From Bacteroidales bacterium (GTDB lineage: Bacteria > Bacteroidota > Bacteroidia > Bacteroidales > WCHB1-69), in contig JAQUHH010000095.1 of the NCBI GenBank assembly GCA_028683685.1, positions 1 to 8,229 of the forward strand: a stretch of 8,229 nt of DNA, given 5' to 3'. A model generated the notes under the pieces. It made no database searches, was not told the origin of the DNA, and saw nothing but the letters and a program-made list of their open reading frames with translations. Of this stretch, positions 1 through 6,383 are shown piece by piece (within the stretch, counting starts at the first letter, position 1; each line of letters opens with the position of its first letter). The translations under genes and the position numbers were made by a program.

Positions 1-262
1 GAGAGCCATCAATCGTAAGACTGTTCCAGTATTTTTTATTAAAATGAAATGCACCTTCGATGCAGTCATGTTTTTCGCGTATCTCTATGGCTATTTCTGG
101 ATCGCATTTTAAGGTGATTTTGAAAGATTCAATATGATTCAATCTTGTTACCGCAAACATTTTGTCCATTACTTTGAAAACTAAGGTTACGGCATCAAAA
201 GGAAACTCTTCGGTAACTCCTTTTTTCAACAAACAATATTCTCTAAATTCAATAACATCCAT
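1..262 (-). CDS. MmcQ/YjbR (DUF419) family protein, partial (3' end outside window)
   Basis: I translated this by hand from the minus strand. The first ATG is at 262-260, and an in-frame TAA lies just upstream at 274-272, which fixes the start. The reading frame stays open for 87 codons to the window edge. The product begins MDVIEFREYCLLKKGV. It continues with EEFPFDAVTLVFKVMDKMF (residues 18-36), LKCDP (51-55), and an H-F-N-K-K-Y-W-N block (73-80) followed by a T-I-D-G turn. This order matches the small, single-domain MmcQ/YjbR family (about 115-125 residues, a CyaY-like fold described as DNA-binding), so roughly 30 C-terminal residues are missing. The cellular role of the family is not well established. 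No Shine-Dalgarno sequence precedes the start. The gene is divergent from mrdA across a 92-base gap, so a functional link to cell-wall genes is not implied. Confidence 0.85.
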   Translation of the reverse strand, partial: MDVIEFREYCLLKKGVTEEFPFDAVTLVFKVMDKMFAVTRLNHIESFKITLKCDPEIAIEIREKHDCIEGAFHFNKKYWNSLTIDGS

Positions 263-322
263 AATGAAAAATTAAAAAGTTCATAAACCAATTTTTGAGC
301 GTAAAAATACATTAATAAATTG

Positions 323-330
323 TACTTTTG
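323..330 (+). promoter_or_regulatory. Candidate Bacteroidota -7 promoter element (TAnnTTTG) for mrdA
   Basis: The sequence TACTTTTG is an exact match to the Bacteroidota primary-sigma -7 consensus TAnnTTTG. It lies 24 bases before the mrdA start codon, which would give a short leader of about 15-20 bases. The nearest upstream TTTG (294-297) is separated from it by 25 bases, longer than the usual spacing of about 19-21. The -33 part is therefore weak, and the call rests on the -7 element and its position in a divergent intergenic gap. Confidence 0.45.
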
Positions 331-354
331 TCAACTTAAGTCAATAATCAAGGA

Positions 355-2175
355 ATGAAGAAAGTATACTCTGCCAGACAAAATGTTATAATTTTAATGT
401 TCCTAATTGTAGGCATTTTATATGTTTTTCGACTTTTTTATATTCAAGTTATTGATGATAGTTGGGAGATTTCTTCACGGAAAAATGCACTTAGAAATAA
501 AGTTCAATATCCATCTCGGGGGCTTGTTTATGATCGTTTTGGTGAATTGTTGGTTTACAACGAAGCTACTTATGATTTGATGGTTATTCCCAATCAGGTG
601 GTTGAAATGGATACTATGGAATTGGCTTCTTTGCTTGATTTAACGCTTGATGAAGTTCGAGAAAAATTAAGAAGAGCCAGAGCTTATTCGCCTTTTGCTT
701 CGTCTATTTTTGAAAAACAGATTTCAAAGGAAACCTATGGATTTATAGAAGAAAAATTGTATAAATATCCTGGTTTTTTTGTGCAGGCTCGTACTTTACG
801 TTATTATCCTAAACCTATTGCAGCCCATACTTTAGGGTACATTGGCGAAGTGAATGATCGTATTTTACAAGAAAAACCATATTACCGAATGGGAGATTAT
901 ATTGGAGTTAGTGGAATAGAAAAGTCGTATGAAAATCAGCTACGAGGTAGAAAAGGAGTGAGGGTGATGATGGTTGATGTGCACAATCGTGAACAGGGCT
1001 CTTTTCGTGAAGGGGAATTTGACACTGTTGCCATTCCTGGAATTAATATTTGGTCGTCTATTGATATGAAACTTCAGGAGTATGGCGAAATGTTGATGAA
1101 AAATAAAAAAGGAAGTATTGTGGCCATTGAGCCAAAAACGGGCGAAGTTTTGTGTATTGTTTCCAGTCCAAGTTATGATCCTAATTTAATGGTGGGTCGA
1201 AACCGTTCCTCAAATTATTTAAAATTACTGCGAGATTCTATTAATAAACCTTTGTTTAACAGAGCCTTAATGGCAACTTATCCACCTGGTTCAACGTTTA
1301 AAATGGCAAATGCTTTGATTGCTTTGCAAGAAGGTGTTATTGAACCAACTACAAAGTTTACTTGTGATCATGGTTTTGTTTTTGGAAATTTGAGAGTGGG
1401 ATGTCATAATCATCCATCGCCTACAGACGTAATTTCTTCTGTTCAATATTCGTGCAATGCTTATTATTGCAAAGTCTTTCGACAAATTATTGACAATCGG
1501 AAAAAGTATAAAAATACCCGTGAAGCATATAATAAATGGCGTGAATATGTCTTAAATATGGGCTTTGGTGTTACGTATGATACCGATTTGCCTTACGAAT
1601 TGCGGGGAAATGTTCCCACTGCTGAATATTATGATCGTTATCATGGGAAAAATCGTTGGAAATCATTGTCCATTATTTCATTAGCAATTGGACAAGGGGA
1701 AATGGGAACAACGCCATTGCAATTGGCAAATTTTGCAGCAACCATTGCGAATAAGGGCTATTATGTTCGTCCTCATGTAGTTAAAGCAATTGGTTGTCGT
1801 GATTCTTTAAATAGAAAATATTCAGAAAAAGTATATACAGGAATTGATGCTATACATTATGAATCCATTATCCAAGGGATGGTGAATGCAGTTACAGCGG
1901 GTACTGCTGCACGTTCTAAAATTAAGAATATTACATCCGCAGGGAAAACAGGAACAGCTCAAAATCCACACGGGAAAGATCATGCTTTATACATTGCTTT
2001 TGCTCCCGTTGAAGATCCTAAGATTGCCATTTCAGTGGTGGTTGAAAATGCTGGATTTGGTGGCGTATGGGCTGCTCCCATTGCTAGTTTGATGATCGAA
2101 TACTACATCAATCGTAGTGTGGATTGGGTGGATATGGAAAATAATATTAAAAATGCAAACCTAATGAATAACTGA
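355..2175 (+). CDS. mrdA: Penicillin-binding protein 2, class B elongasome transpeptidase
   Basis: This is the D,D-transpeptidase that cross-links new lateral-wall peptidoglycan together with RodA. It is a bitopic inner-membrane protein with its catalytic domain in the periplasm. The 606 residues show one transmembrane anchor (about 11-30). The PBP dimerisation/pedestal domain follows, opening with the typical R-G-x-x-x-D-R-x-G motif (55-63). The C-terminal penicillin-binding domain carries all three active-site motifs: S313-T-F-K316 (nucleophile S313), S366-C-N368 and K531-T-G-T534. The length is normal for Bacteroidota PBP2. A loop between the first two motifs holds C337, H339, C350, H351 and H353 and may bind metal. 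The stop codon shares one base with the rodA start, so the pair is translationally coupled. In many Bacteroidota mreBCD sits directly upstream; here the upstream gene is an unrelated divergent one. FtsI (PBP3) is less likely because the partner gene is rodA rather than division genes. Confidence 0.96.
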   Translation: MKKVYSARQNVIILMFLIVGILYVFRLFYIQVIDDSWEISSRKNALRNKVQYPSRGLVYDRFGELLVYNEATYDLMVIPNQVVEMDTMELASLLDLTLDEVREKLRRARAYSPFASSIFEKQISKETYGFIEEKLYKYPGFFVQARTLRYYPKPIAAHTLGYIGEVNDRILQEKPYYRMGDYIGVSGIEKSYENQLRGRKGVRVMMVDVHNREQGSFREGEFDTVAIPGINIWSSIDMKLQEYGEMLMKNKKGSIVAIEPKTGEVLCIVSSPSYDPNLMVGRNRSSNYLKLLRDSINKPLFNRALMATYPPGSTFKMANALIALQEGVIEPTTKFTCDHGFVFGNLRVGCHNHPSPTDVISSVQYSCNAYYCKVFRQIIDNRKKYKNTREAYNKWREYVLNMGFGVTYDTDLPYELRGNVPTAEYYDRYHGKNRWKSLSIISLAIGQGEMGTTPLQLANFAATIANKGYYVRPHVVKAIGCRDSLNRKYSEKVYTGIDAIHYESIIQGMVNAVTAGTAARSKIKNITSAGKTGTAQNPHGKDHALYIAFAPVEDPKIAISVVVENAGFGGVWAAPIASLMIEYYINRSVDWVDMENNIKNANLMNN

Positions 2176-3443
2176 TGAGTCAAAGAATAGGACGACAATC
2201 TATGTTTGCTAATATTGATTGGATATTGGTTGCAATTTATTTTTTGCTGGTTTTTGTCGGTTGGATAAATATTTATGCAGCAACATACACTCCAACCTCA
2301 GAAAGTATTTTTGATTTGGATAGAAACAGTGGAAGACAGTTTCTTTGGATTTTAATTTCAATGGGCGTCGCTCTCATTATTATTTTAATTGACGCTAAGG
2401 TTTATACAACATTTACATGGGTTTTTTATGGTATTACAACCGTATTAATACTGTTGGTTATTTTTGTTGGAACCGAAGTATCGGGTGCTAAATCATGGCT
2501 TGGTGTTGGTGATTTAGGTATTCAGCCTTCCGAATTTGCAAAAATAACAGCGGCCATGGCTTTGGCAAAATATGCCGGTGAATCTAATAGAAATGTTGAA
2601 CAACTGAGAGTTCAGATAATCTCATTTATTTTGATTTTTGTTCCTGCTCTAATAATACTGATGCAAAATGATACTGGTTCAGCTCTTGTTTTTGTTGTAT
2701 TTCTCTTTGTCTTGTATCGTGAAGGGATGCCAGGAACTATTCTTTGGATTGGATTAACGCTCATCGTAATCTTTTTATTGACCTTGTTGTTTTCACATTG
2801 GCATGTAATTATTGCAATTTCAGTTCTCACATTGTTTATGTGGTTTTTTATACGCCGATATCGAAAAGATGTACTCAAAATGGTTCTAATATCGTTTATG
2901 TTGTCATCATTTTCCTTTGGTGTAGATTATATTTTTGACAATATTTTACAACCGCATCAGAAAAGTAGAATTGAAGTTTTAATTGGAACCGAAACTGATT
3001 TAAGAGGAGCAGGATATAATGTGAATCAATCTAAGATTGCCATTGGTTCAGGTGGATTCTTTGGAAAAGGTTTTTTGAAAGGAACTCAAACGAAATATAA
3101 GTTTGTCCCAGAGCAAAGTACCGACTTTATTTTTTGCACCATAGGTGAAGAATGGGGCTTTCTGGGTAGTTTCTTAGTTATTGTTTTGTTTCTTTTATTA
3201 CTTATCAGAATTATTCTTTTGTCGGAACGGCAAAGGTCGAGATATAGCCGTATCTATGGATACGGGATTGCAGGTGTGCTGTTTACTCATATTGCTGTCA
3301 ACATAGGGATGACTCTTGGTTTAATGCCAGTAATCGGAATTCCATTACCCTATATTAGCTATGGGGGATCGTCTTTGATTGCATTTACAATGATGCTATT
3401 TATTTTTATTAAATTAGATATGAATCGACAAAATATAGTGTAG
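2175..3443 (+). CDS. rodA: RodA, SEDS-family peptidoglycan glycosyltransferase
   Basis: RodA polymerises lipid II into glycan strands in the elongasome, in complex with PBP2. The 422-residue protein is highly hydrophobic, with about 10 or 11 predicted membrane segments (for example near 15-35, 55-72, 80-98, 145-163, 318-345 and 390-413). SEDS hallmarks are present: Q117-P-S-E120-F-A-K123; D275 followed by G-Y-N-V-N-Q-S-K-I-A-I-G-S-G (280 onward), where D275 is the likely counterpart of the catalytic Asp (E. coli D262); D-F-I-F followed by G-E-E-W-G-F-L-G; and the C-terminal G388-I-P-L-P-Y-I-S-Y-G-G-S-S400. It is about 50 residues longer than E. coli RodA (370). The extra length includes a hydrophobic segment with a basic RRYRKD turn in the middle of the protein, which I believe is common in Bacteroidota RodA. 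The start ATG overlaps the last base of mrdA. FtsW is excluded by the mrdA neighbour. Confidence 0.96.
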   Translation: MSQRIGRQSMFANIDWILVAIYFLLVFVGWINIYAATYTPTSESIFDLDRNSGRQFLWILISMGVALIIILIDAKVYTTFTWVFYGITTVLILLVIFVGTEVSGAKSWLGVGDLGIQPSEFAKITAAMALAKYAGESNRNVEQLRVQIISFILIFVPALIILMQNDTGSALVFVVFLFVLYREGMPGTILWIGLTLIVIFLLTLLFSHWHVIIAISVLTLFMWFFIRRYRKDVLKMVLISFMLSSFSFGVDYIFDNILQPHQKSRIEVLIGTETDLRGAGYNVNQSKIAIGSGGFFGKGFLKGTQTKYKFVPEQSTDFIFCTIGEEWGFLGSFLVIVLFLLLLIRIILLSERQRSRYSRIYGYGIAGVLFTHIAVNIGMTLGLMPVIGIPLPYISYGGSSLIAFTMMLFIFIKLDMNRQNIV

Positions 3444-3489
3444 ATATTTTATGCCTTCTATGGCTTATTTTGTTTATAAAAGAAAAAAC

Positions 3490-4575
3490 ATGTCAAAATC
3501 AATTCAGAAAATATTAATTCAGGAATCTTTGTCAAGAGAAGATATCATTTGTTTGCTTAAAGCAGATGAAAAAGAACGTACGCTGATTTTTGAAAAAGCA
3601 GCTCAAATAAAAACAAAATATTTAGGTGATATAGTTTATTTTAGGGGCTTAATTGAGTATTCAAACATCTGTTCAAAAAACTGTTATTATTGTGGCATTC
3701 GTTCAGGAAATAAAAAAATGATGCTCTATGAACTTCCTGAAGAGGACGTTTTTGAAGCTGCAAAATATGCCTATGAAGAGGGTTATGGCTCATTGGTAAT
3801 TCAGGCTGGAGAAATCTCAAGCAAGAAATTTATTAAAAAGATCACCCATCTTTTGCAGAAAATAAAAGCAATGAGTAATGGTGAACTCGGAATTACTTTG
3901 TCTTTGGGAGAACAAACGGAGGAAACTTTTCAAACTTGGTTTAATGCTGGAGCGCATCGCTATCTGCTTCGTATTGAAGCATCTGACCGCGAATTGTATT
4001 CAAAATTGCATCCAAATAACAAAGTACATGATTTCGATTTCCGTTTGCATAGTTTGAAATTGCTTAGAAAGATTGGATATCAAGTTGGTACAGGTGTGAT
4101 GATTGGATTGCCATTTCAAACCATTGAAAATTTAGCGGACGACCTTTTGTTTATGAGAGATTTGGATATTGATATGTGTGGAATGGGACCTTATATAGAA
4201 CATGAGCATACTCCTTTATACGAGTATAAAAATCAATTGATGAGTAAGCGTGAGCGTTTTGTTTTGTCTTTAAAAATGATTGCAATTTTGAGGATATTAA
4301 TGAAAGATATTAATATTGCTGCATCTACAGCTATGCAAACGTTAGATGTTGCAGGTAGGGAAAAGGCAATTAAAGTGGGGGCAAATATTGTAATGCCAAA
4401 TTTAACGCCGCTTAAATATCGTGATAGTTATCTTTTATATGAAGATAAACCCTGCATTGATGAGGAAGCTTCTGAATGTAATAACTGTCTTGAAGCTCGA
4501 ATTAAAATTGCTGGAGCAACTATCGGATACAATGAATGGGGTGATTCGGAACATTTTAAGGAAAGAAAAAAATAG
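3490..4575 (+). CDS. hydE: HydE, radical SAM maturase of [FeFe]-hydrogenase
   Basis: HydE acts with HydG and HydF to build the di-iron subcluster of the H-cluster, processing the HydG-derived Fe(CO)2CN-cysteine complex. With the chosen start the protein has 361 residues (Thermotoga maritima HydE has about 348). The radical SAM motif C61-S-K-N-C65-Y-Y-C68 binds the [4Fe-4S] cluster. Other HydE-like blocks are L-S-L-G-E, Y-L-L-R-I-E, G-V-M-I-G-L-P-F-Q-T, G-P-Y-I-E-H, S-T-A-M-Q-T, and G-A-N-I-V-M-P-N-L-T-P. Near the C-terminus C322-x7-C330-x2-C333 has the same spacing as the optional second-cluster cysteines of T. maritima HydE. An in-frame ATG at 3451 would add 13 residues (MPSMAYFVYKRKN) that do not resemble the family N-terminus, whereas MSKSIQKILIQESLSRED does, so I prefer 3490. 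The gene follows rodA by 46 bases (7 from the longer start) with no clear promoter, suggesting cotranscription. BioB or ThiH are poorer matches. Confidence 0.92.
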   Translation: MSKSIQKILIQESLSREDIICLLKADEKERTLIFEKAAQIKTKYLGDIVYFRGLIEYSNICSKNCYYCGIRSGNKKMMLYELPEEDVFEAAKYAYEEGYGSLVIQAGEISSKKFIKKITHLLQKIKAMSNGELGITLSLGEQTEETFQTWFNAGAHRYLLRIEASDRELYSKLHPNNKVHDFDFRLHSLKLLRKIGYQVGTGVMIGLPFQTIENLADDLLFMRDLDIDMCGMGPYIEHEHTPLYEYKNQLMSKRERFVLSLKMIAILRILMKDINIAASTAMQTLDVAGREKAIKVGANIVMPNLTPLKYRDSYLLYEDKPCIDEEASECNNCLEARIKIAGATIGYNEWGDSEHFKERKK

Positions 4576-4578
4576 AAT

Positions 4579-4617
4579 AAAAAACGTCAGGAAAATAAAT
4601 AATCCTGACGTTTTTTT
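4579..4617. terminator. Bidirectional intrinsic terminator between hydE and the convergent lipoprotein gene
   Basis: A perfect inverted repeat has arms 4579-4592 (core ACGTCAGGA) and 4603-4616, giving 14 base pairs around a 10-base A/T loop (4593-4602). The right arm ends in seven T residues on the plus strand. On the minus strand the complement of the 4579-4584 A-run supplies six T residues. The hairpin starts 3 bases after the hydE stop and lies about 28 bases beyond the lipoprotein stop, so it can end transcription from both sides. Confidence 0.93.
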
Positions 4618-4644
4618 ATAGAATAAATGCAAAAATAATAGGTT

Positions 4645-5505
4645 CTATTTGGTTTCAATAACCAAATATTTAGTAATGCTCCAAAAACGTTTATGGTCTT
4701 TTATAGTTAATTTTTCTACAGTTTTGTTATTCATTTTTAATTCATAAGAATCTGCAGGGTGGGTAGATAAAATTTTTGCTTCTTTGACCATAAGTGGTAT
4801 TTCAGTGGTTTTGCGAAGATCAATTTGGGTGAAATATTCAAGGTTCATATGGGTCGATATTTTTGATGTTTTTCCAATGCCAATAATTCCACCAGTGCGG
4901 TTTATAATGTTTTTTTCTACAAGTTCGTTCTTGGTTCCAAAAACAAACCATGCTGAATTTATCTCTTCAGTTTGTTTTTCAATTACTTCTGTTTGTGCAG
5001 CTTTTTCTTCAGTAAGTCCACTAATTTGTGTATTTAGCTCTTCAACGGTAAAATTAAGGGTTTCTAAACGATTCTTTAAATCAGAAATTTCAATGTCGCG
5101 TTCCGCAATTTGACGATTCAGTTTGTCAATCGTTTTTTCCAACTCTACAATTTTAATATTTGAATTTTTCATTTGTTTTTTAAGCTGATCCATCTGTTTT
5201 TTATTTTTTTCCACAAGATCATTAATGAGTTGCATTTCTTGGCTAATTCGGTCTCTTACATCGCTGTCATCTTCAGGGATTTCGACAGAGCTTGAATTCT
5301 TGATTATCATCTCTTTAGATCTAATCTCATAAAGGTTTTGTTCAATGTCATTCAAGGACTTAAACATGTCGTTAACTGTTTTGTCACGAGTGTCAATTTC
5401 GTCGTATAAACGTTTGTTTTCTTCTTTCAAACGTTTCACTTCGTCGTTGTTGCAAGAACTAAAGATGAACAACGAAATTAATAATATTAATGGTATTCTT
5501 TTCAT
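4645..5505 (-). CDS. Coiled-coil lipoprotein with conserved C-terminal domain, function unknown
   Basis: I cannot assign a function. The chosen start gives 286 residues beginning MKRIPLILLISLFIFSSC, a basic-hydrophobic signal peptide ending in a lipobox-like F-S-S-C, so C18 is the probable lipidated residue. An upstream in-frame ATG at 5535 would put ten polar residues before the signal and overlap the upstream gene, so 5505 is preferred. Residues from about 21 to 182 are rich in Lys, Glu, Asp, Gln and heptad-spaced Leu/Ile, with an acidic break near 73-83, and should form long coiled coils. From about 184 a compact domain begins with A-W-F-V-F-G-T-K, then G-G-I-I-G-I-G-K-T (205-213), Y-F-T-Q-I-D, S-T-H-P-A-D-S-Y and a final R-F-W-S-I-T-K-Y-L-V-I. 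From memory, similar domains occur on other Bacteroidota lipoproteins. The residues after C18 (N-N-D-E) are acidic and could be a surface-export signal. The gene starts 13 bases after the DUF62 stop, implying one transcript. Confidence 0.82.
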   Translation of the reverse strand: MKRIPLILLISLFIFSSCNNDEVKRLKEENKRLYDEIDTRDKTVNDMFKSLNDIEQNLYEIRSKEMIIKNSSSVEIPEDDSDVRDRISQEMQLINDLVEKNKKQMDQLKKQMKNSNIKIVELEKTIDKLNRQIAERDIEISDLKNRLETLNFTVEELNTQISGLTEEKAAQTEVIEKQTEEINSAWFVFGTKNELVEKNIINRTGGIIGIGKTSKISTHMNLEYFTQIDLRKTTEIPLMVKEAKILSTHPADSYELKMNNKTVEKLTIKDHKRFWSITKYLVIETK

Positions 5506-5518
5506 GTTTTTATATGTT

Positions 5519-6304
5519 TTAGTTGAAAAATTCAATGTTGATAAATGAACCGATTTGGAGGGACATAAGGGACGCTAATTGTCCTTTGTTGATGCCAATT
5601 TCGAGTAAATCATGATCGTTAAAAAAGGCAACTAAACTGTTGTCTTCTACATCTAAATAGGAGGTTTTTAGTTGAGTAGTGCTAAATCCTGGAAGAACCG
5701 TGATTTCAAATTTTCTTCCTTTTTGTATGTTTTTAAAATCGGTTTTATGAATGTTGGTTATAATATTGGAATAGGCGTCAATATGACTTACTTTTCCGTT
5801 GATGTAGTTTGGATTTATATTTGGGTTATTGTTAATTAGGAGGGTGTTAAGTGAATTCTTGGGTTGTCCAAGTTCATCTATGTTTTGTCCATTATAAATA
5901 TGAGCTGCAATTTTTACAAATAAATCCTTTTCTGGAAAATTATAAGTGTCCGTGTCTTGAGGAAAATCAATGTCAAGAATAAAGTCGGGATTTTTGTCCC
6001 CAATCACCAATGCCATAATTCCATTATCGGAACAAATAAAATAATGATTCTTAAAACCAATTAATACATGCGGGGTTTGTGCTGAAGCTATGGAGTTTAT
6101 GCCAATAATGTGAATGGTTTTATCGGGAAAATAGGGGAAAGAATTTTTTAAAATATAAGATGCTTCTTCAATATCATAAGGATGGATTTGATGTGTAATG
6201 TCTACAACATTGGCTTGAGGCATTAGGCTATAAATCTTCCCTTTTACTGCACCAATGTAGTAATCCTTTAATCCCCAGTCAGTTGTCAGCGTAATGATAT
6301 TCAT
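5519..6304 (-). CDS. SAM hydroxide adenosyltransferase-like protein (DUF62 / SAM hydrolase family)
   Basis: The family, related to fluorinase and chlorinase, hydrolyses S-adenosylmethionine to adenosine and methionine. This 261-residue protein has the family framework: T8-D9-W10-G11 followed by K-D-Y-Y-I-G-A-V-K-G (13-22), V-D-I-T-H-Q-I (34-40) with P-Y-D-I, S92-D93-N94-G95, D127-L-F-V-K-I-A-A-H-I, and in the C-terminal domain V-S-H-I-D176-A-Y-S-N180-I-I-T183-N184-I. The catalytic Asp-Arg-His triad known from archaeal members seems absent. The usual V-D-P-G-V-G-T-x-R stretch is replaced by I69-N-S-I-A-S-A-Q-T-P-H79, and the usual T-F-H-G-R-D by T120-Y-N-F-P-E-K-D127. Activity as a SAM hydrolase should therefore not be assumed. 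It is the first gene of a two-gene minus-strand operon with the lipoprotein and diverges from phoH. A promoter match lies at 6328-6356. The family assignment is firm; the biochemical role is not. Confidence 0.88.
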   Translation of the reverse strand: MNIITLTTDWGLKDYYIGAVKGKIYSLMPQANVVDITHQIHPYDIEEASYILKNSFPYFPDKTIHIIGINSIASAQTPHVLIGFKNHYFICSDNGIMALVIGDKNPDFILDIDFPQDTDTYNFPEKDLFVKIAAHIYNGQNIDELGQPKNSLNTLLINNNPNINPNYINGKVSHIDAYSNIITNIHKTDFKNIQKGRKFEITVLPGFSTTQLKTSYLDVEDNSLVAFFNDHDLLEIGINKGQLASLMSLQIGSFINIEFFN

Positions 6305-6327
6305 TAAATTAATAACTTAAATTGTGT

Positions 6328-6356
6328 CAAAAATACTAAATATTCATGTTTGTCAA
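6328..6356 (-). promoter_or_regulatory. Candidate Bacteroidota promoter for the DUF62-lipoprotein operon
   Basis: Read on the minus strand, TTG (6356-6354) is followed after 18 bases by TATTTTTG (6335-6328), an exact match to TAnnTTTG. Spacing is close to the Bacteroidota norm. The -7 element ends 23 bases upstream of the start codon at 6304, giving a short leader. This is the best-formed promoter candidate in the window. Confidence 0.6.
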
Positions 6357-6375
6357 CTCTTTTTTATTATTTTTG
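6349..6375 (+). promoter_or_regulatory. Candidate Bacteroidota promoter for phoH-purC
   Basis: TATTTTTG at 6368-6375 matches the TAnnTTTG -7 consensus exactly, 35 bases before the phoH start. An upstream TTTG lies at 6349-6352, but the 15-base spacer is shorter than usual, so the -33 assignment is tentative. It overlaps the -33 region of the divergent promoter, so the two directions could compete for polymerase. Confidence 0.45.
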
Positions 6376-6383
6376 AACTTTAA

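Noticed and set aside
332..344. CTTAAG in the mrdA leader resembling the CTTAA elements of the phoH leader, as a shared operator
   Set aside because: Six-base A/T-rich palindromes are expected by chance in DNA of this composition, and the flanks do not match.
3451..3489. Longer hydE start at 3451 (13 extra residues)
   Set aside because: The extra segment (MPSMAYFVYKRKN) does not resemble HydE N-termini, and the start at 3490 aligns with the family. Not excluded, because spacing to rodA would be tighter.
4891..4917. G-I-G-K-T in the lipoprotein as a Walker A P-loop
   Set aside because: The surrounding sequence lacks the GxxxxGK[ST] pattern with preceding hydrophobic strand, there is no Walker B, and the protein is predicted to be extracytoplasmic.
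4784..5113. Open frame of 109 codons on the plus strand
   Set aside because: It is antisense to the lipoprotein's coiled coil. The Ser/Phe/Val-rich product mirrors the Lys/Glu-rich real strand, and no start signal was seen.
5506..5535. Longer lipoprotein start at 5535
   Set aside because: It would place ten polar residues before the signal peptide and overlap the end of the DUF62 gene. The start at 5505 gives a classic lipoprotein signal.
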